From the NCBI RefSeq assembly GCF_002201535.1, contig NZ_NIWW01000003.1, positions 372,001 through 436,000 on the forward strand: a stretch of DNA of 64,000 bases, given 5' to 3'. A program made the translations under genes and the position numbers. The stretch comes from Lacimicrobium sp. SS2-24 (GTDB lineage Bacteria; Pseudomonadota; Gammaproteobacteria; Enterobacterales; Alteromonadaceae). Under the pieces are notes generated by a model, which saw only the letters and a program-made list of their open reading frames with translations, was not told the origin of the DNA and did no database searches. Shown here one piece after another: positions 14,686 to 23,441 of the stretch (position 1 is the first letter of the stretch; the number at the start of each line of letters is the position of its first letter).

Positions 14686-17580
14686 ATCTTTAGCGGTGCT
14701 GACTTTGTCCAGCAGGTACGCCACTGACTGGTAGGCAATACCACTGTGCTGACGCAAGCCAATCTCACAACTGCGGCTGTTAGAAACGCCCTGTGAGCAG
14801 TGCTGAGGAACCTGCTCCGCCAAGGTTTTCAGCGCACTGGCATTGAGTTCAGGGGTATAAAAACCTTTATCTCCGGCAAAGCCACAACACTGAATATCAT
14901 CGGGCACGATGACCTTGTCGGCGCAGGCCTGCGTCAGTCTGAGCAAAGCCTGCTCATTGTGCATTCTTCTGCTGCTACAGGTGATATGTAACATCACCGG
15001 CTCTGCTTGAGGGGTGATGTCCAGTCTGGGCAACACAAACTGGTGCAGAAACTCCGCCGTTTCATACAATTTGAGATCCGCGAAGCGCGGATCAGACCGA
15101 AATGACTTTAATTGCAGCGCACAAGGTGAGGCATCCACCAGTATGGGTAAATCTTGTTCAGCCGCCAGCGCCGCCAGTGCGGTCAGACTTTGCTCACCTT
15201 TTTCCCTGGCAAAATGAGGGTAGCCTTTACTGTCCCAGGGGGTACCGCAACAGAGCTCCGACACCGTGTCCGGTGTCAGCAGCTGGTAGCCGCCTTTTTC
15301 CAGCACCGATGCCAGAACTTCAGATAAGGAACGCTGATCAGTCGCCTTGGTATCGGCAGCGAAAATACGATTGGTACACGAGGGGAAATACACCACCTTT
15401 TCTGTGCGCGTCACTACGGCGGATTCTTTCAGCTTGTGCTGAGCAGACGGTACCGGCCAGGCAGAATAATAGGTAGGAACAGTCCCACCTGAGAGCTTTT
15501 TAAGCCCCCGGAACAGGCGACTGGTCCCGGCTTCACCCAGTATCCTGCGACCGACATTGACCGACCCCAGGGCAAAACGGGCGATGCTCGCCGTCGCAGC
15601 AAAGTGCCCGGCAGCCTGCCCCGCCAGCCAGGGCTTTTGTGCAGACTGCTGACGTAACCGGCGGATAAAATCACCGGTATTGATACCCACGGGACAGCGC
15701 TGGGCACATAAGCCGGTAGCAGCACAGGTATCAATCCCCTGATATGCATAGGCCTGTCGCAGTTGTTGATCTTGCTGCGAAGTGAATTCACCGCCCTGCA
15801 TCTGTCGCCACAGGGCAATACGCTGGCGTGGTGTCAGGGTCAGATCTTTTGATGGGCACACAGGCTCACAGAAACCACATTCAATGCACTTGTCCAGCTC
15901 TGCATCCACGGCCGGAATAGGCTTAAGGTGGCGCAGATGGGCATGCTCATCGGTATTCAGAATCACGCCGGGATTGAGAATTCCCTTAGGGTCAAAGAGC
16001 ATTTTTATTTGCTCCATCAGCGCATAGGCTTCATCTCCCCATTCCATCCGCACAAAAGGCGCCATATTGCGTCCGGTACCATGTTCGGCTTTCAGCGAAC
16101 CGTCGAATGTCCCCGTCACCAATCGGCTCAATGCCTGCATAAACCGATCGTAGCGGGCTACCTCAGCCTCGCTATTAAACGCCTGAGTAAACACAAAGTG
16201 CAGGTTTCCCTCCAGTGCATGCCCGAAAATAATCGCTTCGTCATAACCATGCTCCACAAAGAGTTGATGCAGCGCCGCCACGCCTCGGGCCAACTGTTCC
16301 AGGGGAAACGCCACATCTTCGATGATCACTGTGGTGCCAGCGGGTCTGACCGCCCCCACGGCGGGGAAGGTTCCTTTTCTAATCGCCCACAGGGCCTGAT
16401 TTCTGTCCTCATCCTGACTGAACGGCACACTGGCCAGCAGCAAAGAAGAATCGGGATTAATGACCTGGCTGACCTGACGCAGGTGCTGTTCAAGCGCTTG
16501 CGGGGTGTCACCTGTTACTTCAATCAACAGCCCCGCGGCTTGCTCATGCAGCGCGCTCATTCCCTGAGGCATGGCAGGCTTATCGGCCACACTTCTGAGC
16601 GCCCTGGCGTCCATCAGTTCAACCGCCGCTACGGGGGTATCGCGCAGCCGGCTGACCAGTTCGCAACAGGGCTCAATGTGGTTAAAGATAAACAGACCGG
16701 AGGCCCGATACCCTTCATTGGCCACAGTGTGATAGGTAATATCGGCGATAAAGCCCAAGGTCCCTTCCGAGCCGATCATCAGATGCTTCAGTATGTCCAG
16801 CGGCTGCTCAAAATCCAGCAACGCGTTAATGCCATAGCCTGTGGTATTTTTTAACCGGTATTTATGGCGTATTCTGTCCGCCAGTAATGGCGACTGTAAT
16901 ACTTGCTGGCGCAGTGCAGACAAACCGTCAAGCAGTCTATGATGGTGCCTTTCGAAGGCCCGAATGCTATTTTCATCAGCGGTATTCAGAACAGTCCCAT
17001 CCGCCAACACCAGGGTCATATCAGACAATGTGTGGTAGCTGTTCTGCTTCACACCGCAACACATACCAGAGGCATTGTTTGCCGCTATGCCACCAATTTT
17101 GCAACTGTCGATAGAGGCCGGATCCGGACCAATTTTACGCCCCAGCGGAGCCAGCAAGCGATTAGCCTGGGCCCCGATGACACCAGGTTGCAGTCGTATT
17201 TTTTCCCCGTTTTGCAGAATCTGTGCGCCACGCCAGTTCTCGCCCAATACCACCAACACCGAATCGGTTACTGCCTGGCCGCATAAACTGGTTCCTGCTG
17301 CACGAAAGGTCACGGCCACCTCAAATTCAGCGGCCAGGATCAACAACTGACAAAGCTCATCAAGATCATTAACACGCACCACCAGCCGCGGCGTCATACG
17401 ATAGAAGCTGGCATCGCCACTCAACGCCAGGCGCCGGGGTAAGTCACGAATGAGAGTATCTTGCGGTAACAGGGCAGCCAGCTTCTGCTCAAACTCAGCG
17501 GGCAATGCCTCCGTGGAAACGGCTTCGGCGTGTGATTGCATCAATTCCCAACCTTTGATTAATTCACTGAATTCCATCAA
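14671..17580 (-). CDS. FAD and Fe-S D-lactate dehydrogenase (Dld-II type)
   Basis: Large membrane-associated flavo-iron-sulfur oxidoreductase of the Dld-II class, which oxidises D-lactate to pyruvate and feeds electrons to the quinone pool. The 969-residue chain has an N-terminal PCMH-type FAD-binding domain (GGIAANNASGMCCG near residue 170), a GlcD-like C-terminal cap, two 4Fe-4S motifs (CIECGFCEPVCP and CAATGLCAQRCP) and two CCG motifs (LCCGTPWDSKG, CCGFAGDKG) of the heterodisulfide-reductase type. It is divergent from an RpiR-type regulator and borders MurNAc-salvage genes. MurQ releases D-lactate, so this placement makes D-lactate the best substrate guess; glycolate or 2-hydroxyglutarate remain possible. 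Confidence 0.78.
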   Translation of the reverse strand: MMEFSELIKGWELMQSHAEAVSTEALPAEFEQKLAALLPQDTLIRDLPRRLALSGDASFYRMTPRLVVRVNDLDELCQLLILAAEFEVAVTFRAAGTSLCGQAVTDSVLVVLGENWRGAQILQNGEKIRLQPGVIGAQANRLLAPLGRKIGPDPASIDSCKIGGIAANNASGMCCGVKQNSYHTLSDMTLVLADGTVLNTADENSIRAFERHHHRLLDGLSALRQQVLQSPLLADRIRHKYRLKNTTGYGINALLDFEQPLDILKHLMIGSEGTLGFIADITYHTVANEGYRASGLFIFNHIEPCCELVSRLRDTPVAAVELMDARALRSVADKPAMPQGMSALHEQAAGLLIEVTGDTPQALEQHLRQVSQVINPDSSLLLASVPFSQDEDRNQALWAIRKGTFPAVGAVRPAGTTVIIEDVAFPLEQLARGVAALHQLFVEHGYDEAIIFGHALEGNLHFVFTQAFNSEAEVARYDRFMQALSRLVTGTFDGSLKAEHGTGRNMAPFVRMEWGDEAYALMEQIKMLFDPKGILNPGVILNTDEHAHLRHLKPIPAVDAELDKCIECGFCEPVCPSKDLTLTPRQRIALWRQMQGGEFTSQQDQQLRQAYAYQGIDTCAATGLCAQRCPVGINTGDFIRRLRQQSAQKPWLAGQAAGHFAATASIARFALGSVNVGRRILGEAGTSRLFRGLKKLSGGTVPTYYSAWPVPSAQHKLKESAVVTRTEKVVYFPSCTNRIFAADTKATDQRSLSEVLASVLEKGGYQLLTPDTVSELCCGTPWDSKGYPHFAREKGEQSLTALAALAAEQDLPILVDASPCALQLKSFRSDPRFADLKLYETAEFLHQFVLPRLDITPQAEPVMLHITCSSRRMHNEQALLRLTQACADKVIVPDDIQCCGFAGDKGFYTPELNASALKTLAEQVPQHCSQGVSNSRSCEIGLRQHSGIAYQSVAYLLDKVSTAKDRSAT

Positions 17581-17635
17581 GAATGTTGTTAAAAATTCTT
17601 AATACCATAGAATGAAAGGAATAGTTTATTATTCC
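17579..17635. promoter_or_regulatory. GAAT/ATTC dyads in the dehydrogenase-regulator gap
   Basis: Two inverted repeats flank the divergent starts: AAGAAT (17579-17584) with ATTCTT (17595-17600), and GGAATA (17618-17623) with TATTCC (17630-17635); an extra TAGAAT lies between them at 17608-17613. They may be operators for the adjacent RpiR-type regulator. Confidence 0.4.
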
Positions 17636-17647
17636 AACCATACGATC

Positions 17648-18505
17648 ATGTCGACTTTTATCAAAATCAATGCCATGCGCGACAACCTCTCATCGAGCGA
17701 GCAGGCACTGGCCGACTATGTGCTGGCACAACCGCACAACATTCGCGACCTGTCCTCACAAAAGCTTGCCCAGCAGGTGGGGGTAAGTCAGTCGAGTGTG
17801 GTCAAATTCACGCAAAAGCTCGGCTATAAAGGTTACCCGGATTTTAAATTTGCCATCAATGACAGCCTGCGTACACACCAGGACCAGTCCCATCCGCCAC
17901 TGCATGGTCAGATTTCACTGGATGATCCCTTTGAAACCGTCGGTGAAAAACTGCTTGCCAGTAAAGTTTCTGTGCTCACCAACACCCGTGCCGTCAATGA
18001 CCAAAGGGCCTATGAAAAAGCCCAAATGTTATTACAAAAAGCGACTCGCATACTGATTTGTGGTGTCGGTAGTTCTGCACTGGTTGCCCGCGATTTTTCC
18101 TTCAAACTGCAAAAGCTGGGCATGGCTGCCGTGGCAGAAAGTGACAACCATATTCAACTGGCCAACATTGCCAATTACGGTCCCAAAGACCTGCTGTTTG
18201 TGATCAGTGAATCCGGAGAAACCCGTGAAGAGGTGGCGGTCACTGAACTGGCAAAAACCAATCAATGTAAGATCATCAGCCTGACAGGCTATGGTCACAA
18301 CAGCATTGCAAAACTGGCCAACGCCAAACTCTATACCGTCTCTGAGGAAGACTCGGCGCGTCTGTCCTCGATTCTGGCTCGCACTGCGCAGGAATTCGTT
18401 ATCGACACCCTGTTTATTCTGTTAACCCAGGCATCCGGAAAAGGCCGCAAATTACTCGAAGCCTCCAATCAGGCCGTGCGCCAGTATCGGCATAAGCAGC
18501 GCTGA
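17648..18505 (+). CDS. MurR/RpiR family transcriptional regulator
   Basis: DNA-binding regulator with an N-terminal RpiR helix-turn-helix (LAQQVGVSQSSVVKFTQKLGYKGYPDFK, about residues 43-70) and a C-terminal SIS sugar-phosphate-binding domain (ILICGVGSSALVARD through the ISESGETREE loop). In this family the effector is a phosphosugar; MurNAc-6-phosphate is the natural guess beside murQ. I choose the ATG at 17648 (285 residues) since it begins with the family-typical STFIKINAMRDNLS; an in-frame ATG at 17612 is possible but adds twelve atypical residues and overlaps an operator-like dyad. The gene diverges from the D-lactate dehydrogenase and converges on namZ. Confidence 0.83.
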   Translation: MSTFIKINAMRDNLSSSEQALADYVLAQPHNIRDLSSQKLAQQVGVSQSSVVKFTQKLGYKGYPDFKFAINDSLRTHQDQSHPPLHGQISLDDPFETVGEKLLASKVSVLTNTRAVNDQRAYEKAQMLLQKATRILICGVGSSALVARDFSFKLQKLGMAAVAESDNHIQLANIANYGPKDLLFVISESGETREEVAVTELAKTNQCKIISLTGYGHNSIAKLANAKLYTVSEEDSARLSSILARTAQEFVIDTLFILLTQASGKGRKLLEASNQAVRQYRHKQR

Positions 18506-18610
18506 AAACCGTAATGTCACCACCTCGGTGACATCGCTGGCACTGACACTCACTACAGCAAAACCCGGCAGCCAGGACGATGGCCTCAGCCCGCCTGCCT
18601 CAGTCCCCCT

Positions 18611-19801
18611 TCAGGGATACAACAGATAAGGGGCTCTGGCCCTGGCAAAGGCCTCCAGATCCTGCTGCCAGGTAGCGCGAATTTGCGCTTCAGTGGCACC
18701 TGCGGCCAGTGCTTTTCTAAGTCGATCCGTGCCTGCCAGCTTATCGAAAAAGCCCTCATTGGTAAAAAAAGGCACCTGCTGACGGGCAAATGCCTGATGC
18801 CAGGCCACTAAATAGCCGAGGTTCAGACCCGTGGCGGTTTTATTTCGCAGATCCATGCCTTTTATCTCGATGCCCTCAAACTTTGGATGAGTGGCTGCAC
18901 CCGGTATGGAACGCGGGGTAAAGTGAAAGGGCTCCCCCTCACTCAGCGCAATGTGCTGATGGCCGATGACCTGAAACGGGAAATCTGTGCCCCGACCAAT
19001 ACTGACCACAGTGGGTTCAAAGAACCCCAGCGACGGATAATGACGCACCGACACATAATTCGGTAAATTCGGACTGGGCTTGACCGGCAACGAATACACC
19101 TGATCTCTTCGATAACCTGACACAGGAATCACTTCCAGTTGCACAGGTTTATCCGTCTCCAGCCAACCTTCTGCGTTAATCATCTGTGCCAGTTCGCCCA
19201 CCGTCATACCGTGCACCAAAGGAATAGGGTGCATACCCACAAAAGACTGAAAAGATAAATCCAGTACCGGCCCATCCATGTAATCGCCATTAGGATTAGG
19301 GCGGTCCAATACCACAAAAGGGATATCCGCTTCAGCGGCCGCTTCCATCATGTAGTGCATGGAGCTGATGTAAGTGTAAAAGCGCACCCCCACATCCTGT
19401 ATATCAAATACAATCACATCCAGGTCGCTAAGTGCCTGCGCTTCTGGCTTGCGGGTTTTACCATAAATTGAATACAGCTCAATCCCGGTTTTACTGTCTT
19501 TACCACTGGCGACCTTGGCGCCAGCGTCATGATCACCGCGAAAGCCATGCTCCGGTGCAAAAATACGTTGAACGTTTATCTGATTCTCCAGCAACAAATC
19601 CACCAGATGCTGTTGCCCCACCCTGGAGGTCTGATTCACCACCAAGCCGACTCGCTTGTCTTGCAGAAGCGGCAAATAGGCCTGTGTTTGTTCTGCGCCC
19701 GTTTGCAATGCAGGGGCAGACATGTCTGCGCCACAGGCAGAGATCAGCATAGCCAGTAACACACCGCCCAGCCGTATCAGTCGTACGTTGACCAAGCTCA
19801 T
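18611..19801 (-). CDS. namZ: Exo-beta-N-acetylmuramidase NamZ (DUF1343)
   Basis: Lipoprotein of the DUF1343 family, whose B. subtilis member (YbbC/NamZ) removes non-reducing-end MurNAc from peptidoglycan fragments. The 396-residue product has a lipoprotein signal (MLISACG, Cys23) and family blocks [52 protein letters not shown] and [13 protein letters not shown]. The lipid anchor places it in the periplasm or on the outer membrane. Its start overlaps the murQ stop by four bases (ATGA), so it is the last gene of the symporter-kinase-murQ-namZ operon. Confidence 0.88.
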   Translation of the reverse strand: MSLVNVRLIRLGGVLLAMLISACGADMSAPALQTGAEQTQAYLPLLQDKRVGLVVNQTSRVGQQHLVDLLLENQINVQRIFAPEHGFRGDHDAGAKVASGKDSKTGIELYSIYGKTRKPEAQALSDLDVIVFDIQDVGVRFYTYISSMHYMMEAAAEADIPFVVLDRPNPNGDYMDGPVLDLSFQSFVGMHPIPLVHGMTVGELAQMINAEGWLETDKPVQLEVIPVSGYRRDQVYSLPVKPSPNLPNYVSVRHYPSLGFFEPTVVSIGRGTDFPFQVIGHQHIALSEGEPFHFTPRSIPGAATHPKFEGIEIKGMDLRNKTATGLNLGYLVAWHQAFARQQVPFFTNEGFFDKLAGTDRLRKALAAGATEAQIRATWQQDLEAFARARAPYLLYP

Positions 19802-20757
19802 TTCGTCGCTCCCTGAGCTTGCTCCACCGCGCGGCGTAAAAAGCCCTGCTGCTGATCCAATAGCGCCTGACCTTGCTGCTCATCTAATCCTGTGAGCACA
19901 TGCAAAATCGCCAGCTTGGCTTTATAGCCCGTCTTACTTAAAGCCTCGCGGGCAGTCTGATGATCACAGTCGGTGGCTTGCATAACAATGCGAATGGCGC
20001 GGGCATAGAGCTTCTGGTTACTGGCATGTACATCCACCATCAGGTTCTCGTAACTCTTGCCGCTGCGGATCATGCTGGCGGTGGTGAGCATGTTAAGGAT
20101 CATTTTTTGTGCTGAACCTGACTTCATCCGTGTCGACCCTGTCAGAGCTTCGGGCCCGACCAGGGCGCAGATACCAATGTCGGCGGCCTGTGTCACCGCC
20201 GATTCCGGATTACAGGTAACACTGATGGCGGGGGCGCCCATTTTACGGGCGTAGTGAAGCGCCGATACCACGTAAGGTGTACGGCCACTGGCAGCAATCC
20301 CTACCAATACATCGTCCGCACTGACGTCGAGCTTTTGCAAATCCTGTATTGCCAGCTCAGGATCGTCCTCAGCACCTTCTACCGCTTTGTACATCGCCCC
20401 TTCACCGCCAGCAATAATGCCGATAACCTGCTGATCCGAGACGCTGAATGTAGGGGGGCATTCAACGGCATCCAATACCCCCAGACGCCCACTGGTACCG
20501 GCACCGATATAAATCAGACGCCCGCCTTTGGCAAACGCCGCAACAATCTTGTCTACAGCCTGAGCAATCAGCGGAATCGCTGCGGCAACCGCCGCCGCCA
20601 CTTTCTGATCTTCAGTATTAATTTTCTTTAATATGGCTTGAGTACTGAGTAAATCAATGTCCATGGTATCGGGGTTGCGCCCCTCTGAAACCATGCTATC
20701 CAGTTGTTTCAGCAACACCGATTCAGTTTGGATACAGTCGCTACCTTGTTGACTCAT
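19798..20757 (-). CDS. murQ: N-acetylmuramic acid 6-phosphate etherase
   Basis: Cytoplasmic lyase that cleaves the D-lactyl ether of MurNAc-6-phosphate to GlcNAc-6-phosphate and D-lactate, the key step of MurNAc recycling. The 319-residue product has the SIS fold with [29 protein letters not shown] and the signature [18 protein letters not shown]. The C-terminal UBA-like tail (about residues 265-319) is slightly longer than in E. coli. Its ATG overlaps the kinase stop codon by one base, showing tight translational coupling. Confidence 0.95.
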   Translation of the reverse strand: MSQQGSDCIQTESVLLKQLDSMVSEGRNPDTMDIDLLSTQAILKKINTEDQKVAAAVAAAIPLIAQAVDKIVAAFAKGGRLIYIGAGTSGRLGVLDAVECPPTFSVSDQQVIGIIAGGEGAMYKAVEGAEDDPELAIQDLQKLDVSADDVLVGIAASGRTPYVVSALHYARKMGAPAISVTCNPESAVTQAADIGICALVGPEALTGSTRMKSGSAQKMILNMLTTASMIRSGKSYENLMVDVHASNQKLYARAIRIVMQATDCDHQTAREALSKTGYKAKLAILHVLTGLDEQQGQALLDQQQGFLRRAVEQAQGATK

Positions 20758-21653
20758 TATTCGGACTCCCCTTTGGACATAGCGGGTAAAGATGTTTGCA
20801 TAAGTTTTTCGGCCAGGATGCAGGCCCCGTCCAGCGCATTCCCCCTGGCAGGAATAACACGCGTTTTCAGCGTTGCATGAAGGTGTTTGGCGCTGATATC
20901 TGCCAGTCCACCGGTCAGCACGACGGGCAGTTGTTCACCCGTTGCACAGATCAGACGCTCTACCGCCTGCATATGCGCTTTAAACAAAGTTTTCGCCAGC
21001 GCGCAGGTTTCCATGCGCTCAACAATTCCGGGCACCAGCCCTGCGTACTGAGTGGCTGTGGCATGGCGAAGCCAGTAAAGGATTGCCGAGCGCGTAGTCC
21101 CCAGCTGGCTGCATAACCAGCGCCCAAGATCCGATTCTGCTTTGCCCCGGGTATCCAGTTCCCACAGCATGGCATTAATGGCATTGACACCGAGTCTCGC
21201 CCCGCCGCCTTCATCGCCAACCAACAGTCCCCAACCGCCAATCATGGTTTCCTGTCCCTGCTCGTCCAGCATCATCGCCACGGAGCCGGTTCCAAGCGCC
21301 ACCACCGCCACGGGCTTTCCGGCATTGGCGCCATAGGCAGAGGTACGGGCATCGGTCATGATTTGCAGCTGTGCAAAATGAGAAGCCATGGCTTCATGGG
21401 CCTGATTGGCCAGACTCACTTCGCCAGCACCGGCAAGGCCACACACCACGGCCATCTGATTCAGGTCACACTGGGCGCGAAACGCCAATTCCCTGGCCAG
21501 TTCGAGAATCACAGCTACCGAGCGGGTCAGTCCCAGTGATAAGGACGACGCCGCGGCACGCCCTTCCCAGCTTCGCCCGCTGGGTTGATGAAGCAATCGG
21601 GCGGTGGTTTTGCTGCCTCCCCCATCGACCCCGAGTAGATATTCACACTGCAT
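20757..21653 (-). CDS. BadF/BadG-type amino sugar kinase (MurNAc or GlcNAc kinase)
   Basis: ASKHA-fold ATPase of the BadF/BadG/BcrA family that includes N-acetylglucosamine kinase and the MurNAc/GlcNAc kinase MurK of Clostridium. The 298-residue product has the phosphate-1 loop [12 protein letters not shown] (residues 7-18), the GTGSVAMM phosphate-2 loop, and [16 protein letters not shown], followed by the VVLTGGLAD adenosine motif. Position directly before murQ suggests it phosphorylates imported MurNAc, so that transport need not use a PTS. GlcNAc is the main alternative substrate. Confidence 0.82.
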   Translation of the reverse strand: MQCEYLLGVDGGGSKTTARLLHQPSGRSWEGRAAASSLSLGLTRSVAVILELARELAFRAQCDLNQMAVVCGLAGAGEVSLANQAHEAMASHFAQLQIMTDARTSAYGANAGKPVAVVALGTGSVAMMLDEQGQETMIGGWGLLVGDEGGGARLGVNAINAMLWELDTRGKAESDLGRWLCSQLGTTRSAILYWLRHATATQYAGLVPGIVERMETCALAKTLFKAHMQAVERLICATGEQLPVVLTGGLADISAKHLHATLKTRVIPARGNALDGACILAEKLMQTSLPAMSKGESE

Positions 21654-21656
21654 GAC

Positions 21657-23243
21657 TCACCTCCCCGCGGCATCGGCAGACACCGTGCCACTGTTATTTT
21701 TGCCGGCAATGCAGACGGCAAAGGCCACCGCTGTGCCAATACAAAGCTGCCAGGTAAACCCCAGTTCAAACTGCAAATTCTTTGGCAGTAACAGCCCCAA
21801 AATGTAAGGCTGCAGGGCCAGGGTTACAAAGAATCCGCTCAACAACGCCAGCAGCACGGTGCGGCCGTTACCTCTGCGGGTAAATAACACCGTAAAATAG
21901 ACGCCCAGCAAGCCGCTGTAAGAAAACACCATGACGCTCAGCGCAAAAGCCAGTAACGGCATATCAGAATACTGTTGCCAGTAGAAACACAGTATCGCCA
22001 TGGACGCCAGAGCCACGGCCGCGGCCACCATGCCCATCTGTCCGGCCCAGACATAATGTCCTTCATGTTGCTCGGGTTTGAGCCGTTGCATCAGCGGCCG
22101 GTATAGATCCTGCACCAGCACCGAAGACATGGCATTGAGACCTGAATTGAGTGTCGACAGTGCCGCTGCAATGACCCCCACCGTGACCAGGCCTCTGACA
22201 CCAACAGGTATCTCGTTGAGCACGTAATACATGAAGATGGTGACCTGTTCGCCTTCAAAGGTTGGCACCACAGACTGACCGTCTGCTGACATCATCAGAT
22301 CGGGGCGCTGGTAGTAGATGTATAGCAACAAGCCGATAATGATAAATAACGCCATCACAGGAATGACCATAACCACTGACCAGATCAACGCGGACGCCCC
22401 TTTCTTAGCATCTTTACAACTGAGCATACGCTGCGTCATGTCCTGATCCATGCCAAAGGCGGCGATATTCAGCAACACGAAACCACTGATGGCAGACCAG
22501 AAGGTAAAAACACCTGATGCCGTAAAATCCAGCCTGAAATCCAGTAAGGTGAGCTTGGATAGTTCGCGATCATGAGGTTCTCGCAGGGCCTGAATGATGT
22601 CGCCAAAATCAGCAGGGATGGCCGTGTAAAGGAAGTAGATGACAAACAGCGCCGCCCCCACATAAACCGTGCACTGAATCACATCACTGACAATAACGGA
22701 GCGAATGCCACCGACAAAAGAATACGCCAGTCCCACCAGAGTCAGGATCACCACTGAGGTGATCACACTGGAGGCCTGAATGTCCGCGAACAGAATCATG
22801 GATACCGCAATGGCAGCCAGATAGAGACGGGCACCGCTGGCAAAAACCCGTCCGAATAAATACATCAGGCCTGCCTGTCGCTTGGCTGAGGCACCAAAGC
22901 GTTGCTCCAGCATTTCATACACGGTGGTAACCCGGGCCTGATAGAACTTCGGCATAAGATAAGCGGCCACGAAAAAGGCACCAATGAAGGCGCCGATATT
23001 GGTGGCCAGATAGCTGAAATCATTGCGATAGCCCTGATCGGGCCCACCAAGGAAAGTCGCCGCAGACTGGGCAGTGGCTAGTACCGAAATCGCCACCATC
23101 CAGACCGGCATGCTGTTCCCTGCAAGGAAATAGTCCGCCGTGGTGGCGGCCTTTTTACGACTGTAATACCAACCGGTGCTGGCCATTACCAGAAAATACG
23201 CCACGAACACCAGCCAGTCCTGCCAGGCAAATTGGCTCTGCAT
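21657..23243 (-). CDS. Sodium:solute symporter (SSS family), likely amino sugar uptake
   Basis: Inner-membrane secondary transporter of the SSS/SLC5 family that couples uptake to Na+. The product (528 residues from the ATG at 23243) has about 13-14 membrane spans and family stretches such as YFLAGNSMPVWMVAISVLATAQSAATFLGGPDQGY and GLVTVGVIAAALSTLNSGLNAMSSVLVQDLYRP. I choose 23243 because AAGAGGT precedes it by about five bases; an ATG nine codons upstream lacks a site. It is the first gene of the kinase-murQ-namZ operon, with three bases to the kinase, so MurNAc, GlcNAc or a disaccharide is the likely cargo. Confidence 0.83.
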   Translation of the reverse strand: MQSQFAWQDWLVFVAYFLVMASTGWYYSRKKAATTADYFLAGNSMPVWMVAISVLATAQSAATFLGGPDQGYRNDFSYLATNIGAFIGAFFVAAYLMPKFYQARVTTVYEMLEQRFGASAKRQAGLMYLFGRVFASGARLYLAAIAVSMILFADIQASSVITSVVILTLVGLAYSFVGGIRSVIVSDVIQCTVYVGAALFVIYFLYTAIPADFGDIIQALREPHDRELSKLTLLDFRLDFTASGVFTFWSAISGFVLLNIAAFGMDQDMTQRMLSCKDAKKGASALIWSVVMVIPVMALFIIIGLLLYIYYQRPDLMMSADGQSVVPTFEGEQVTIFMYYVLNEIPVGVRGLVTVGVIAAALSTLNSGLNAMSSVLVQDLYRPLMQRLKPEQHEGHYVWAGQMGMVAAAVALASMAILCFYWQQYSDMPLLAFALSVMVFSYSGLLGVYFTVLFTRRGNGRTVLLALLSGFFVTLALQPYILGLLLPKNLQFELGFTWQLCIGTAVAFAVCIAGKNNSGTVSADAAGR

Positions 23244-23310
23244 AAATACCTCTTGCCAACGGCTTTTCACTTTTGCCGTGAATAAGCGTTGCTGTAATTT
23301 TTTATATTGA

Positions 23311-23340
23311 TAGAATCTTATTCTAATGAATAATTAATTC
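23311..23340. promoter_or_regulatory. Operator-like dyads between nagZ and the symporter operon
   Basis: TAGAATCTTATTCTA (23311-23325) is a perfect palindrome around CTT, and GAAT-N5-ATTC follows at 23328-23340. A third dyad, CTTTTAC/GTAAAAG, lies at 23341-23356. The stretch sits between divergent salvage operons and shares its TAGAAT half-site with the gaps at 17.6 and 25.45 kb. Confidence 0.45.
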
Positions 23341-23441
23341 CTTTTACCAGTAAAAGTTTAACTTTGTTGCCCGGGGTCGCCAGAAACTTCCCTCTTCCGG
23401 GCAACATAAAATGATTAAAAACATGATATTTAGGGGCTTTT

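Noticed and set aside
15928-16854. Plus-strand open frame of 308 codons
   Set aside because: It lies wholly inside the D-lactate dehydrogenase gene on the other strand, and its product is low-complexity shadow sequence.
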